From the NCBI GenBank assembly GCA_031429105.1, contig JANOYV010000090.1:1-64000 (forward strand): a DNA stretch of 64,000 bases. Reading direction: 5' to 3'. The notes under the pieces were generated by a model. The model searched no databases, was not told the origin of the DNA, and saw only the letters and a program-made list of their open reading frames with translations. This stretch comes from JAKFWF01 sp031429105 (GTDB lineage Bacteria; Pseudomonadota; Alphaproteobacteria; Rhizobiales; Hyphomicrobiaceae). Positions 44,348 to 53,132 of this stretch are shown here, piece by piece. Each line of letters begins with the position of its first letter. The first letter of the stretch is position 1. The position numbers and the translations under genes were made by a program.

Positions 44348-45547
44348 CTAACCTCGGGTGAGAGCTACGATGCCTGGCAGTTCACGTCCCTCGAGCCACT
44401 CGAGGAAGGCGCCGCCAGCGGTCGAAACGTATGTGAAATCTTCGGTGACGCCCGCCATGTTGAGGGCAGCCACCGTATCGCCGCCACCTGCCACTGAAAC
44501 CAAGGTTCCGGCCTTGGTCATCGCCGCAGCAGTCTTGGCAAGCGCGAAAGTACCAACGCCAAACGGTTCGATCTCGAATGCGCCGAGCGGCCCGTTCCAT
44601 AGCAACGTATGACATCCAGCCAGCACGTTGGTCAGGTAGGCGACCGACTTCGGCCCGATGTCGAGGATCATTGCATCAGCTGGACAAGCCGAAACATCAA
44701 CAACGGCTGACGCCGCACCAGCCTTGAATTCGCGGGCGACGACAGCATCAACTGGCAGCACGATCTCAGCACCGCGCGCCTTGGCGGCCGCGACAATATC
44801 GAGCGCCGCCTTGGCGAAGTCTGGTTCGCACAGCGATTTTCCGACAGCGAACCCCTGGGCGTGCAAAAACGTATTCGCCATGCCGCCGCCGATGATCAGC
44901 TTGTCAACTTTGGCGAGCAGGTTCTTAAGCACTGGGATCTTGGTCGAGACCTTCGCGCCACCAACGACCGCCGCCGTTGGCCGCTTTGGTTTATCGAGTG
45001 CCGCCCTCAACGCGTTGATCTCTTCCATCAGCAGCGGACCCGCATATGACGGCAGATGATGCGTGATGCCCTCGGTCGAGGCGTGCGCACGGTGCGCACA
45101 TGAAAACGCATTGCCTACGTATAGATCGCCCAACGCTGCCAACTCTTTGGCAAACGCTTGATCGTTGGCTTCCTCACCCTTGTGAAACCGTAGGTTTTCG
45201 AGGACGGCAATGCCGCCAGGTTGCAGCGCGTAGACGACCTTCACAGCCGCTTCACCGATACAATCGCTTGCGAAGGCAACGGGCTGGCCTATTAAACGCC
45301 CAAGCTCGGCAGCTATCGGCGCTAGCGACAAAGTTGGATCAACGCCCTTGGGACGGCCGAAATGCGAGAGCACGATCACTTTGGCGCCGCGACCTGCCAA
45401 GTTTTTCAATCCAGCAACAAGCCGCTCCAACCGGGTAGCATCCGTCACCCGACCACCATTGACCGGCACGTTGAGATCGCAACGGACCAGCACGCGCTTG
45501 CCGCGCACATCGACACCGATCGTGGTCTTGAGCTTGTCGAGGTTCAT
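44348..45547 (-). CDS. pgk: Phosphoglycerate kinase
   Basis: 399-residue glycolytic enzyme making 3-phosphoglycerate and ATP from 1,3-bisphosphoglycerate. Typical segments are RVLVRCDLNVPVNGG, VLSHFGRPKG, FHKGEEANDQAFAKELA, VGGAKVSTKIPVLKNLL, GGGMANTFL and the C-terminal SVAGGGDTVAAL with GGAFLEWLEGRELPG. ATG at 45547 (MNLDKLKTTIGVDVRGK) is canonical; the frame continues upstream without family support. gph follows with a six-base gap and the Zn amidohydrolase gene lies upstream on the same strand. Confidence 0.96.
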   Translation of the reverse strand: MNLDKLKTTIGVDVRGKRVLVRCDLNVPVNGGRVTDATRLERLVAGLKNLAGRGAKVIVLSHFGRPKGVDPTLSLAPIAAELGRLIGQPVAFASDCIGEAAVKVVYALQPGGIAVLENLRFHKGEEANDQAFAKELAALGDLYVGNAFSCAHRAHASTEGITHHLPSYAGPLLMEEINALRAALDKPKRPTAAVVGGAKVSTKIPVLKNLLAKVDKLIIGGGMANTFLHAQGFAVGKSLCEPDFAKAALDIVAAAKARGAEIVLPVDAVVAREFKAGAASAVVDVSACPADAMILDIGPKSVAYLTNVLAGCHTLLWNGPLGAFEIEPFGVGTFALAKTAAAMTKAGTLVSVAGGGDTVAALNMAGVTEDFTYVSTAGGAFLEWLEGRELPGIVALTRG

Positions 45548-45644
45548 GCGCTGCGTCCGTATTGAACTGTGGGCGTTTGCCCGAAGTGTTAGGCGGGGGA
45601 TAGCCCGACGTCCCATTGGACGCAAGCGCACGCCTGCCGCAGGC

Positions 45645-46883
45645 CTACCGGTTGGCCCGTGCAATCACGGCACGCAACAGCACATTGGCACCCGGCATCG
45701 TGTCGTCCAGCGTCGTGTCTTCGGCCTCGTTGTGGCTAATGCCATTCTTGCACGGCGTGAAGATCATAGCCGATGGGCAGACGGTTGCCATGTGGTAGCT
45801 GTCGTGACCAGCTTGCGACCTGATATCCATCGTTGGGTGACCAAGTTCGGCTGCGGACTCGCGGATCAAGCCGATTAATGCTGCATCGAACGCCATCACG
45901 CCAAAGCCCCAGCGCTCGGCAATCTCGACGCTGCACTGACCGCGCCGCGCGCAATCAGGTAATGCCGTATCAATATCGGCGACCATCTTTTCGAGTTCAG
46001 ATGGATTGGGATGGCGCAGATCGCAGAATAGTGTCGCGCGCTCCGAGAGGATGCCCGGCAGGTTTGGCCACAGATCGAGCCGGGCAGCCGTCGTTTTACC
46101 CTCGGCGTGCGCGTAACGCCAGCCGATGTCGTCGATCGCGACTGCCACGTGGGCGGCAGCAACCAGCGCATTGCGCCTCAGGGCCATGTCGGTTGGCCCG
46201 ACGTGGGCCGTTTCACCGGTGATCTCGATGCGCATGCCGCGCGTCGGGAAACCGCCGGTGACGATGCCGACTTTTATGCCCGCCGCATCCAACTTCGGGC
46301 CTTGTTCGATGTGCAGTTCGAAGTAGCTATCGGGCTTACGGTCGCCAACCGGTGCTGCACCAGCATAGCCGATCCGTTTCAGTTCGTCGCCGAACCGGTG
46401 GCCGTCCTTGTCCATGCGGTCGTTCGCCCAATCAACGGTTGCTTGGCCCGAAAATGCAAGCGAGCTCATCATCGGCGGATAAAATCTCGCCCCCTCCTCG
46501 TTGGTCCAGTTGACGACCTCGATTGCGCGCTTGGTCTTGAGGCCGAGATCATCCAGCGTGCGCAATACTTCGAGACCACCGAGCACACCGAGGATGCCGT
46601 CAAACCGGCCGCCAGAGGCTTGGGTATCCAAATGGCTACCAATGAAGACTGGTGGCAACGAGGCATCTGTGCCTTCGCGGCGGACGAACATATTGCCCAG
46701 CTGATCGACCGTCACGCCGTAACCGGCATCGCGCGCCCAAGATGCAAACAGATCGCGCATCGCCTTGTCTTCGTCTGTGAGCGTCAGCCGACGCAAACCG
46801 CCCCTTGGGCCGGTGCCGATCTTCGCAGACGCTGCTATCGTCGACCATAACCGGTCACCATTGATCGAAAGGTTTGTGCGCAT
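45645..46883 (-). CDS. Zn-dependent amidohydrolase (N-carbamoyl-L-amino acid hydrolase / beta-ureidopropionase type)
   Basis: 412-residue M20-type metallohydrolase of the hydantoinase/carbamoylase group, including allantoate amidohydrolases. Metal-binding residues appear in GSHLDTQASGGRFDGILGV, WTNEEGARF and FELHIEQGPKLDAAG, and the C-terminal QAGHDSYHMA and GISHNEAED motifs are intact. It probably hydrolyses carbamoyl groups during pyrimidine or hydantoin breakdown; the exact substrate is open. ATG 46883 is preceded by AGGT. It is upstream of pgk on the same strand, about 97 bases apart. Confidence 0.9.
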   Translation of the reverse strand: MRTNLSINGDRLWSTIAASAKIGTGPRGGLRRLTLTDEDKAMRDLFASWARDAGYGVTVDQLGNMFVRREGTDASLPPVFIGSHLDTQASGGRFDGILGVLGGLEVLRTLDDLGLKTKRAIEVVNWTNEEGARFYPPMMSSLAFSGQATVDWANDRMDKDGHRFGDELKRIGYAGAAPVGDRKPDSYFELHIEQGPKLDAAGIKVGIVTGGFPTRGMRIEITGETAHVGPTDMALRRNALVAAAHVAVAIDDIGWRYAHAEGKTTAARLDLWPNLPGILSERATLFCDLRHPNPSELEKMVADIDTALPDCARRGQCSVEIAERWGFGVMAFDAALIGLIRESAAELGHPTMDIRSQAGHDSYHMATVCPSAMIFTPCKNGISHNEAEDTTLDDTMPGANVLLRAVIARANR

Positions 46884-47009
46884 TTACCTGGCCCTATTTA
46901 CCTGATTTGGATTGGCCAAAGTCTAAGGCCTTTCCGGCGTGTGTCGCCTGAAAATTATGGGGCGGTCGGTCGCAGGGTCCGTTGTTGTGGTTCGTCACGT
47001 AGACCGCAC

Positions 47010-47141
47010 ATGCAAAACTCATCCCTCCTCGTTGCCCTTGCCGCCTTCGCCATGCTGATCGGCGTACCACTCACCCTCTGGGGCCTCGTTGCCCTCACAA
47101 ATCGCAAATACGTTGCCAAGCGGAAGCGTCCGAAATCGTGA
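47010..47141 (+). CDS. Possible small single-span membrane protein
   Basis: A 43-residue frame starting at ATG 47010 with one clear membrane segment (LLVALAAFAMLIGVPLTLWG) and a strongly basic C-terminal tail (NRKYVAKRKRPKS). The pattern is that of a real small membrane protein, with the positive tail on the cytoplasmic side. No strong ribosome binding site is visible and no family is recognised. The remainder of the 405-base gap around it (46884-47288) holds no other supported feature. Confidence 0.35.
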   Translation: MQNSSLLVALAAFAMLIGVPLTLWGLVALTNRKYVAKRKRPKS

Positions 47142-47288
47142 TGCTGCCCCTGCTGTCGGTCAAGAAATGTGTTTGGGGCAGCCGTTAGCCCGACTCGGGG
47201 AGCCACCGGTAATCCTTGAATTGTGCCGCTTGCCGTAGCACACCCTCATATAAACTTCGGACATCTGGGTGGGGCGGGCGCCATAGTG

Positions 47289-47876
47289 ATGGAAAAGGAT
47301 CGGCTACTGGCATTCAGCGATGGCGTCATCGCCATTATCATCACGATCATGGTGCTTGAGTTAAAAGTTCCGAGCGGGGCTGCCTGGGCGGATCTACTCA
47401 AACTCCTGCCCGTCTTTTTCAGCTACGTGCTGAGCTTCATTTACGTTGCGATCTATTGGAACAATCATCATCATATGATGCACACCGTGACCAAGGTCAC
47501 GGGTGGTGTTTTATGGGCCAATACGCACTTGCTATTTTGGCTATCATTGATCCCGTTCGCAACCGGCTGGATGGGTGAGAACAATTTCGCCTCGTTGCCA
47601 GTTGCGGTCTACGGCGTTGCACTGCTGATGCCCGCGATCGCTTATGTAATCTTACAAACAACGATCATCAGGACCGAAGGGCCGACATCGCTTTTGGCAG
47701 CACTACTGGGTAACGACCATAAAGAAAGGTTGTCGCCCGTCCTTTATCTGTCGGGAATTGCGTTAGCCTTTTACGTGCCGTGGTTATCCTTCGTGCTGTA
47801 TTGCATCGTTGCCTTGATGTGGCTCATCCCGGAGCCGCGCATCGAGAGGCATTTGGATCAGCGTAGCTCGGAATAG
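47289..47876 (+). CDS. TMEM175-type potassium channel-like protein (DUF1211)
   Basis: 195-residue membrane protein starting with MEKDRLLAFSDGVIAIIITIMVLEL, the signature RxxxFSDGVxAIxxT of TMEM175 family channels, followed by five more hydrophobic segments. One six-helix unit is normal for bacterial homologues, which assemble as tetramers forming a K+-selective pore. The ATG at 47289 was chosen because the family starts right before the motif; an upstream start at 47223 has no support. It is convergent with the agmatinase gene. Confidence 0.9.
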   Translation: MEKDRLLAFSDGVIAIIITIMVLELKVPSGAAWADLLKLLPVFFSYVLSFIYVAIYWNNHHHMMHTVTKVTGGVLWANTHLLFWLSLIPFATGWMGENNFASLPVAVYGVALLMPAIAYVILQTTIIRTEGPTSLLAALLGNDHKERLSPVLYLSGIALAFYVPWLSFVLYCIVALMWLIPEPRIERHLDQRSSE

Positions 47877-47906
47877 CGGCGGAACCCTATCATTTCACTA
47901 TCAGTC

Positions 47907-48842
47907 TCACCGCCGCGGCGCGCTCGTCTTGGCGCCGGTTCCACTCAGCGCATAATTCAGCATTTTGTAGGCAAGCGCCGCCGCAGTGTAATCGTAGGCA
48001 TGGAAACCTTCGATCGGGGCCAACTCCACGAGGTCCATGCCGACGACGTTGCCGACTTCGCAGGCCCGTCGCAGGATCGCAAGCGCGTGCAGGTACTGCA
48101 GCCCACCCGGTGTCGGCGTACCGGTGGCGGGCATGATCGCCCCGTCCAGCCCATCAATGTCGAAGGTGATGTAGATCGGTTTGCCGCGCAGCGGCTTGAC
48201 GATCTCTTCGATGTCCCAGCCCGCCTGATCCTTGCCCCAGTGCATGTGGATGCGATGGCGGTTCTTCTCCAGAAACGCCACTTCGCCCGACGAGATTGCA
48301 CGGATGCCGACCTGCACCATTGATATATGGTTGAAATCCAGCACACGGCGCATGGCAGCCGCGTGCGAATAGTGCTCGCCCAGGTAGCCATCACGTAAGT
48401 CCGCGTGGGCATCGAATTGCAGCACAACGAGATCCGGGTAGCGCTTTGCAAACGGGCGGATCGCGCCCGCGGTGAGAGAATGTTCGCCGCCAATCACAAA
48501 CGGGACCTTGCCCGCCTCAAGCACCGCCTCGACGATGGTCTCAAGTTGATCTAGCGCTGCCGCAACAGGCGTTGCAATTTTCGGCTCGGCAATCGCAGCG
48601 ATCCCGTAGTCAGCATAGGGCTCGCGCCACAGCTCCTCGTCGAACAATTCGAGCTGCTGGCTTGCAGTCATAATAGCTGCAGGCCCGCGCGCTGTGCCGG
48701 ACCCATAGCTGACCGAGGCCTCGAGCCCGAATGGAATAACGACCGCCTTGGCCTCGTGGGGGCGGTCCGCATCCAACCGCAATGGGTCCAGAAACGATAG
48801 TTCGCCCGGCAGATATTTCAGTTCGAATGTCTTCGGGGCCAT
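47907..48842 (-). CDS. speB: Agmatinase / ureohydrolase
   Basis: 311-residue ureohydrolase. The Mn-binding motifs are GGEHSLTAGA, QFDAHADLRDGY and TFDIDGLDGAIMPATGTPTPGG. Residues match agmatinase, which makes putrescine from agmatine, better than arginase, though a guanidino-acid substrate cannot be excluded. The start at 48842 (MAPKTFELKYLP) is five bases after the stop of the upstream ornithine decarboxylase-type gene, so they form a two-gene polyamine operon. No arginine decarboxylase gene is in the window. Confidence 0.9.
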   Translation of the reverse strand: MAPKTFELKYLPGELSFLDPLRLDADRPHEAKAVVIPFGLEASVSYGSGTARGPAAIMTASQQLELFDEELWREPYADYGIAAIAEPKIATPVAAALDQLETIVEAVLEAGKVPFVIGGEHSLTAGAIRPFAKRYPDLVVLQFDAHADLRDGYLGEHYSHAAAMRRVLDFNHISMVQVGIRAISSGEVAFLEKNRHRIHMHWGKDQAGWDIEEIVKPLRGKPIYITFDIDGLDGAIMPATGTPTPGGLQYLHALAILRRACEVGNVVGMDLVELAPIEGFHAYDYTAAALAYKMLNYALSGTGAKTSAPRR

Positions 48843-48846
48843 CGAC

Positions 48847-50034
48847 TTATCCGTTCCGTGACGCTTTCACTAACGCGCCGCTGAACACGGATTCAAACGG
48901 ATCATCGAGCAATATCACTTCATCATACCGGCCATAGCCGTTGAACTGACCGGCAATTGCGCGTCCGTAGGCGCCCATGTTACCGATTTCGATGTAGTCG
49001 CCTTCACGGATACCTGACGGCAAGAGGAATGGCCCCTTCATGTAATCGATCGAGTCGCAGGTTGGCCCCCAGAATGCAAAGGGCTGCAGCGGGCCGGTGT
49101 CCTCGTTTGTCCGACTGACGAGGCGGGTCGGGAACACGAACCCTAAGTGTGCTGCGTCAAACAGTGCGCCGTAGCTGCCATCGTTGATGTAGAGATCACC
49201 ACCCCGGCGCGCATCAACGCGCACGATTAAGCTTTCAGCTTCCGCTACGAGCGCGCGCCCCGGCTCGCAGATCAGACGGCAGGCTTCCGTCACCGGCATC
49301 GTATCCATGCCAGCCTTGATCGCGTCCATGAACTTTATCATCGGTGCCGGATGACTATCGGAATAAACTGATGGGAAGCCACCACCGACATCGATGCCGT
49401 CGATCACGACACCGGCCTTGACGATGAGCTTGTGCACTTCGTCCATCGCCGTGATGTAGGCGTCAGGCGTTGTCGTTTGCGAGCCGACGTGGAATGCGAT
49501 GCCAAGTTCATCAGCTACAAGGCGGGTACTGACCAATAACTTGGCGGCCGGCGACCCGGCGATACCGAACTTGCGTTCTAGAGGGATGCGGCTGTTCTTG
49601 GCTGGAACCGCAACGCGCACGAATAGTTGCAGATCTTTGGCCTGCTTGCCGTCAGTCGCCGTTTCTTCGACGATCTTGGCAAGCTCGTCTTCACTGTCCA
49701 GGGCAAAGCAGCGCACGCCAAACTCGTGGTAGGCGCGCCGGATTGCATTGCGCGACTTCACCGGATGCATGAAGTGGAGTTCGACGTCTGGAATAGTCGC
49801 TGCGTCCTCCAACTCCGGGATCGAGGCGACATCGAACTGCTTGATGCCCGCACCGAACAAAGCACCGAGCAGAAACACCGAGCTGTTCGCCTTGTAGGCG
49901 TAGGCAACCTCGCCCGGGAAATGCTTCAGATACCAGCGCGCCGCGCGCGCTGCCGCATGCGGTCTAACACCGAACACCGGACGATCCGGTTGGTGCTTCT
50001 CAAGGTAGGCCATTGCTGACGCGTATTTATCCAT
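48847..50034 (-). CDS. Ornithine/lysine decarboxylase, fold III PLP enzyme
   Basis: 395-residue alanine racemase-fold decarboxylase related to eukaryotic ornithine decarboxylase. The PLP Lys is in VAYAYKANSS, followed by FHVGSQTTTPDAY, DVGGGFPSVY, CEPGRALVAEAES and the active-site Cys in WGPTCDSID, then GNMGAYG. These residues fit bacterial L-ornithine or lysine/ornithine decarboxylase. ATG 50034 (MDKYASAM) is the family start; the longer frame to 50118 is not supported. It lies just upstream of speB, giving two routes that converge on putrescine. Ornithine is the likely substrate but lysine is possible. Confidence 0.91.
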   Translation of the reverse strand: MDKYASAMAYLEKHQPDRPVFGVRPHAAARAARWYLKHFPGEVAYAYKANSSVFLLGALFGAGIKQFDVASIPELEDAATIPDVELHFMHPVKSRNAIRRAYHEFGVRCFALDSEDELAKIVEETATDGKQAKDLQLFVRVAVPAKNSRIPLERKFGIAGSPAAKLLVSTRLVADELGIAFHVGSQTTTPDAYITAMDEVHKLIVKAGVVIDGIDVGGGFPSVYSDSHPAPMIKFMDAIKAGMDTMPVTEACRLICEPGRALVAEAESLIVRVDARRGGDLYINDGSYGALFDAAHLGFVFPTRLVSRTNEDTGPLQPFAFWGPTCDSIDYMKGPFLLPSGIREGDYIEIGNMGAYGRAIAGQFNGYGRYDEVILLDDPFESVFSGALVKASRNG

Positions 50035-50268
50035 TGCATGAAACCTCCGCCGGTCAAGGGGTGCCCGGGTGCATAACCGGGAGCGTTGAAGAGTGGGGGC
50101 CGCGCAACGGAAACACATCTGCCGTAGTGCTTGGCTGGCGCGTCACATAGGGCTGGATGCGGGCGCTGTAAAGGGCGCAACCATTGCTTAGTTTACTGCG
50201 CGCTTGCTGTAGACCCGCAAATCGCACTATTTGCGGGTCAGCGATCCCCTTCGTTTGGAGTAAAGCCC

Positions 50269-51354
50269 TTGCGCGACTATTTGACCTTGCACGCGAGCCA
50301 GAGCCTGGCCCTTGGTGGGTTTGTGATCGGGCTGTTGCTTGGTGCCTTGGTGTTTCGCACCAATTTTTGCGCCATGGGCTCGATTTCAGATGCCGTCTCG
50401 TTCGGTGACTACCGACGCTTGCGGGCGTGGCTCCTGTCAGGTGCCGTCGCCATAATCGGTGCACAGTGGTTGCAGCATGCGGGCGTAGTTGATCTGTCCA
50501 AGTCGATGTATCTCAGTCCGACGTTGAATTGGCTGGGCCACCTGTTTGGCGGTCTCCTATTCGGCTTCGGCATGGTCTTTGGCGGCGGCTGCGGCACCCG
50601 CAACTTGGCCAGGGTCGGCGGCGGCGATGTCCGTTCGCTTATTACACTCGTGGTGCTGGGGATTTCTGCCTACATGACCATGACCGGAATACTGGGCCCC
50701 CTGAGAGTTGCCATGGAGCAAGCAACCGCACTCCCTCTGGGCGTTGCTAGTCAAAGTTTGGCCGACATTGGTGGCCGCCTTTTCAACGCGAAGTCCGGTG
50801 CCGCAATCCCGATCACCACCGCCGCCGTTGTCGGGATCATAATCGCCGCTTGTTTCACGGATGCGAAATTCCGAGCCTCGCCCGTGCACATTCTATCTGG
50901 CATCGGAGTGGGCCTTTGCATCGTGGCTGGCTGGGCCTTGACCGGGCTCACCTTTGACGAATTATCGGACAAGCCCGTTGCCCCCGTGTCGTTGACCTTC
51001 GTGCGCCCGACCGGCGACACCTTGGAATGGCTGCAGCGCTCGACGGCATTAGGATTGCCCGGCTTTGGCGTTACCTCAGTGTTCGGCACGATCCTGGGTG
51101 CGTTCGCAATGGCGATGGCATCCGGGCAGTTTCGCGTCACCACGTTTTCAGATCGAGGCGATACCTTGCGGCATCTCGGAGGTGCCGTCTTAATGGGCGT
51201 GGGCGGCATCATGGCACTTGGCTGTACGATCGGTCAGGGCATCACTGGAATGTCGACGCTTGCGTTAGGCGCATTTCTGACATTCGCCGGTTTGATTGCC
51301 GGTGGCATACTCGGCATTCGCGCTCTCGAAGCACTGTTAATACGCGACACCTAG
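50269..51354 (+). CDS. YeeE/YedE-family sulfur transporter
   Basis: About 361 residues and roughly ten membrane segments. The conserved cysteine-bearing motifs of the YeeE/YedE thiosulfate transporter family are present: FRTNFCAMGSISDAVSFGDYRR, FGGGCGTRNLARVGGGD and GCTIGQGITGMSTLALGAF. The start is TTG at 50269, with GGAG at optimal spacing; a frame opening at 50131 lacks a good start and would add a hydrophilic 46 residues. No TusA-type partner is adjacent. It is divergent from the decarboxylase gene and convergent with the pseudo-caspase gene. Confidence 0.87.
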   Translation: MRDYLTLHASQSLALGGFVIGLLLGALVFRTNFCAMGSISDAVSFGDYRRLRAWLLSGAVAIIGAQWLQHAGVVDLSKSMYLSPTLNWLGHLFGGLLFGFGMVFGGGCGTRNLARVGGGDVRSLITLVVLGISAYMTMTGILGPLRVAMEQATALPLGVASQSLADIGGRLFNAKSGAAIPITTAAVVGIIIAACFTDAKFRASPVHILSGIGVGLCIVAGWALTGLTFDELSDKPVAPVSLTFVRPTGDTLEWLQRSTALGLPGFGVTSVFGTILGAFAMAMASGQFRVTTFSDRGDTLRHLGGAVLMGVGGIMALGCTIGQGITGMSTLALGAFLTFAGLIAGGILGIRALEALLIRDT

Positions 51355-51372
51355 CGCACTGTGGCACAGCGA

Positions 51373-53055
51373 TTATTTTGCCAAAGCACCGACTCGCCCG
51401 ATTGGGAGGGTCTTGCCCTGACTGAGCAGAGGGCGCTGCAAGACACCGGACAGTTTGCGCGCAGAAAATCCGGTGCGCTGGGCTGCGTAAACGAAAGCCT
51501 CGGCACTATCGACGGTGCCATCACCGTTGCCGATGGGTGCGAGGTCGGCGTGCCCTGAAAGTCCTGCAATCCAGTACCGCGTGAATAACGATAAGCCCGT
51601 CTCCGCATCAACAAGCGTGCGCTGGTCGCGGTCGGATGCTGTCACCACGGTCAGACCACGAATGGCAAGCCGTGGCATAACATTTACCCGCGTTTCAGGC
51701 GCATTCGGCGCCATGATCGGACTCGATGGAGCGTTGGCGAAATCGACCTCCAGCACAAGCGTGACGGGACCAGCGCCCATCCGCATCAAGTTCTGATAAA
51801 GCGCATCAACCGCATATCCGGTGGTCCGCTCCCGGCGAAAAACCGCATCCGACGGCAACAAATAAGCTTCTCCATCCTCGCCGCTAATTGCGCCCAGACC
51901 CGACATGAACACGAAGATTGGACTGCCTGCTGCGTCCTTCAATCGCTCAGACAACAAACCTTTTGGGTGCCCGCTGCGACCAAAGACACCTTCCAATTCT
52001 GCCCGCGTTGGATCTTTCAGCTCGATCACTCGGTTGCTGCGAAATCCCAATCTCTCGGTCAATAGCGCGTGGACGCCTGCGGCGTCGCGATCCGCGACCG
52101 GACGGCGTGGCAGCCCGTTTGAATAGCCAGTAACGCTGATGACGACAGCAAACGCACCATGCGGGTCGCTGGGCCGAACATCGCGACGAAACAAATTGCG
52201 GGTGCCACGCAGGACGTCACTCATCACTAAGCCCGTGGCCTCAGGCTTGGTGCGCGCGATCCGGCGTGTATCGGGGCACAGTGTTAGATTTCCGGCCTTT
52301 TCGATACGGGCAATGTCATCAAGCCCCAACTGCCCTGTGTAAGGAACGCACGCCTTGCACCAAGTCAGGCCGAACCGCTTTTCAAAACCCGTTACATCCT
52401 CACGATTAAGGTCGGATGGCTGATCCAAGCACGGCAATTCACATTGCGCTATCTCAACCCGAGCACCATTGCTGCGCACCAGGATTTCTCGCAGTTCAGC
52501 AGGCAGGCAAAGCGAGGAGGCGTCCGTCGCCAACGGCGATGCCAGCGGGCGTGCCGTATCGCTCGCGCTGGAAGCTAAGATTGCAGGGCTTGGAACAGAC
52601 TTGACGATGGCATCAATCGGTGTGCGCATGACGATGATCGAAGGGCTTGCCGCTGCATTGCCAAACCGATCAAGGTATCCCCCGCCCGCACTCCAGGCAG
52701 ATCGACATTGGCGCCACAAAACGGCATGGAGCGCCCAGTCCTGAGCGACGTCATCGCTCTTCAACTGCATATCATCGCGCAAACGACGCAGTGACTTCAC
52801 CGTGGCCTGGGTCATGCGCCCACTCTGGCGACCTTCATAAAGGCCCAGTTGCCGCAGGCAATATTGAACACGGCCGGCGCGTAGCAGTGGCCGCTTGTAG
52901 ATCTTCGCCAAACCGCCGGTGGTGGACGCCCCATTGAAACCCTTAATCGAGCCCTGGCCTGCACTTTGGGCATAGGCGGTCGCCGTGCCAACGAGCACCG
53001 CGATCACGCAGCCTACGGCCCAATTCTTTGCACACGGTCGCGGATCGCGATCCAT
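51373..53055 (-). CDS. Exported caspase-fold protein with replaced catalytic residues (pseudo-caspase)
   Basis: 560-residue protein with a signal peptide (cleavage near AYAQS), a peptidoglycan-binding-like repeat at about 58-95 (VQYCLRQLGLYEGRQSG), a Cys-rich middle (183-260) and a caspase-fold domain at about 300-530. The domain opens with AFAVVISVTGYSNGLPRRPVADRDA, normal for bacterial peptidase C14. At the His motif the usual SGHG reads SGLG (Leu387), and at the Cys motif the usual LDAC reads LEVD (about Asp438), so both catalytic residues appear lost. A GNGDGTVDSAEAF loop follows, as in many C14 proteins. It is the last gene of a three-gene minus-strand cluster. An inactive regulatory paralog is my inference. 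Confidence 0.8.
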   Translation of the reverse strand: MDRDPRPCAKNWAVGCVIAVLVGTATAYAQSAGQGSIKGFNGASTTGGLAKIYKRPLLRAGRVQYCLRQLGLYEGRQSGRMTQATVKSLRRLRDDMQLKSDDVAQDWALHAVLWRQCRSAWSAGGGYLDRFGNAAASPSIIVMRTPIDAIVKSVPSPAILASSASDTARPLASPLATDASSLCLPAELREILVRSNGARVEIAQCELPCLDQPSDLNREDVTGFEKRFGLTWCKACVPYTGQLGLDDIARIEKAGNLTLCPDTRRIARTKPEATGLVMSDVLRGTRNLFRRDVRPSDPHGAFAVVISVTGYSNGLPRRPVADRDAAGVHALLTERLGFRSNRVIELKDPTRAELEGVFGRSGHPKGLLSERLKDAAGSPIFVFMSGLGAISGEDGEAYLLPSDAVFRRERTTGYAVDALYQNLMRMGAGPVTLVLEVDFANAPSSPIMAPNAPETRVNVMPRLAIRGLTVVTASDRDQRTLVDAETGLSLFTRYWIAGLSGHADLAPIGNGDGTVDSAEAFVYAAQRTGFSARKLSGVLQRPLLSQGKTLPIGRVGALAK

Positions 53056-53132
53056 TCGCTAACTCGTCTCAGTAACTAGCTGCGATATCGATACAATTTG
53101 AAGCAACGAAAACACCTCGCTCCAGGTACACG

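Noticed and set aside
45631..45644. GC-rich short hairpin just after the Zn amidohydrolase stop
   Set aside because: The arms are only five bases and no T-run follows, so I do not call it a terminator.
46107..46850. 247-residue plus-strand frame antisense to the Zn amidohydrolase
   Set aside because: The minus-strand gene has intact metal-binding motifs; the antisense frame does not resemble any family.
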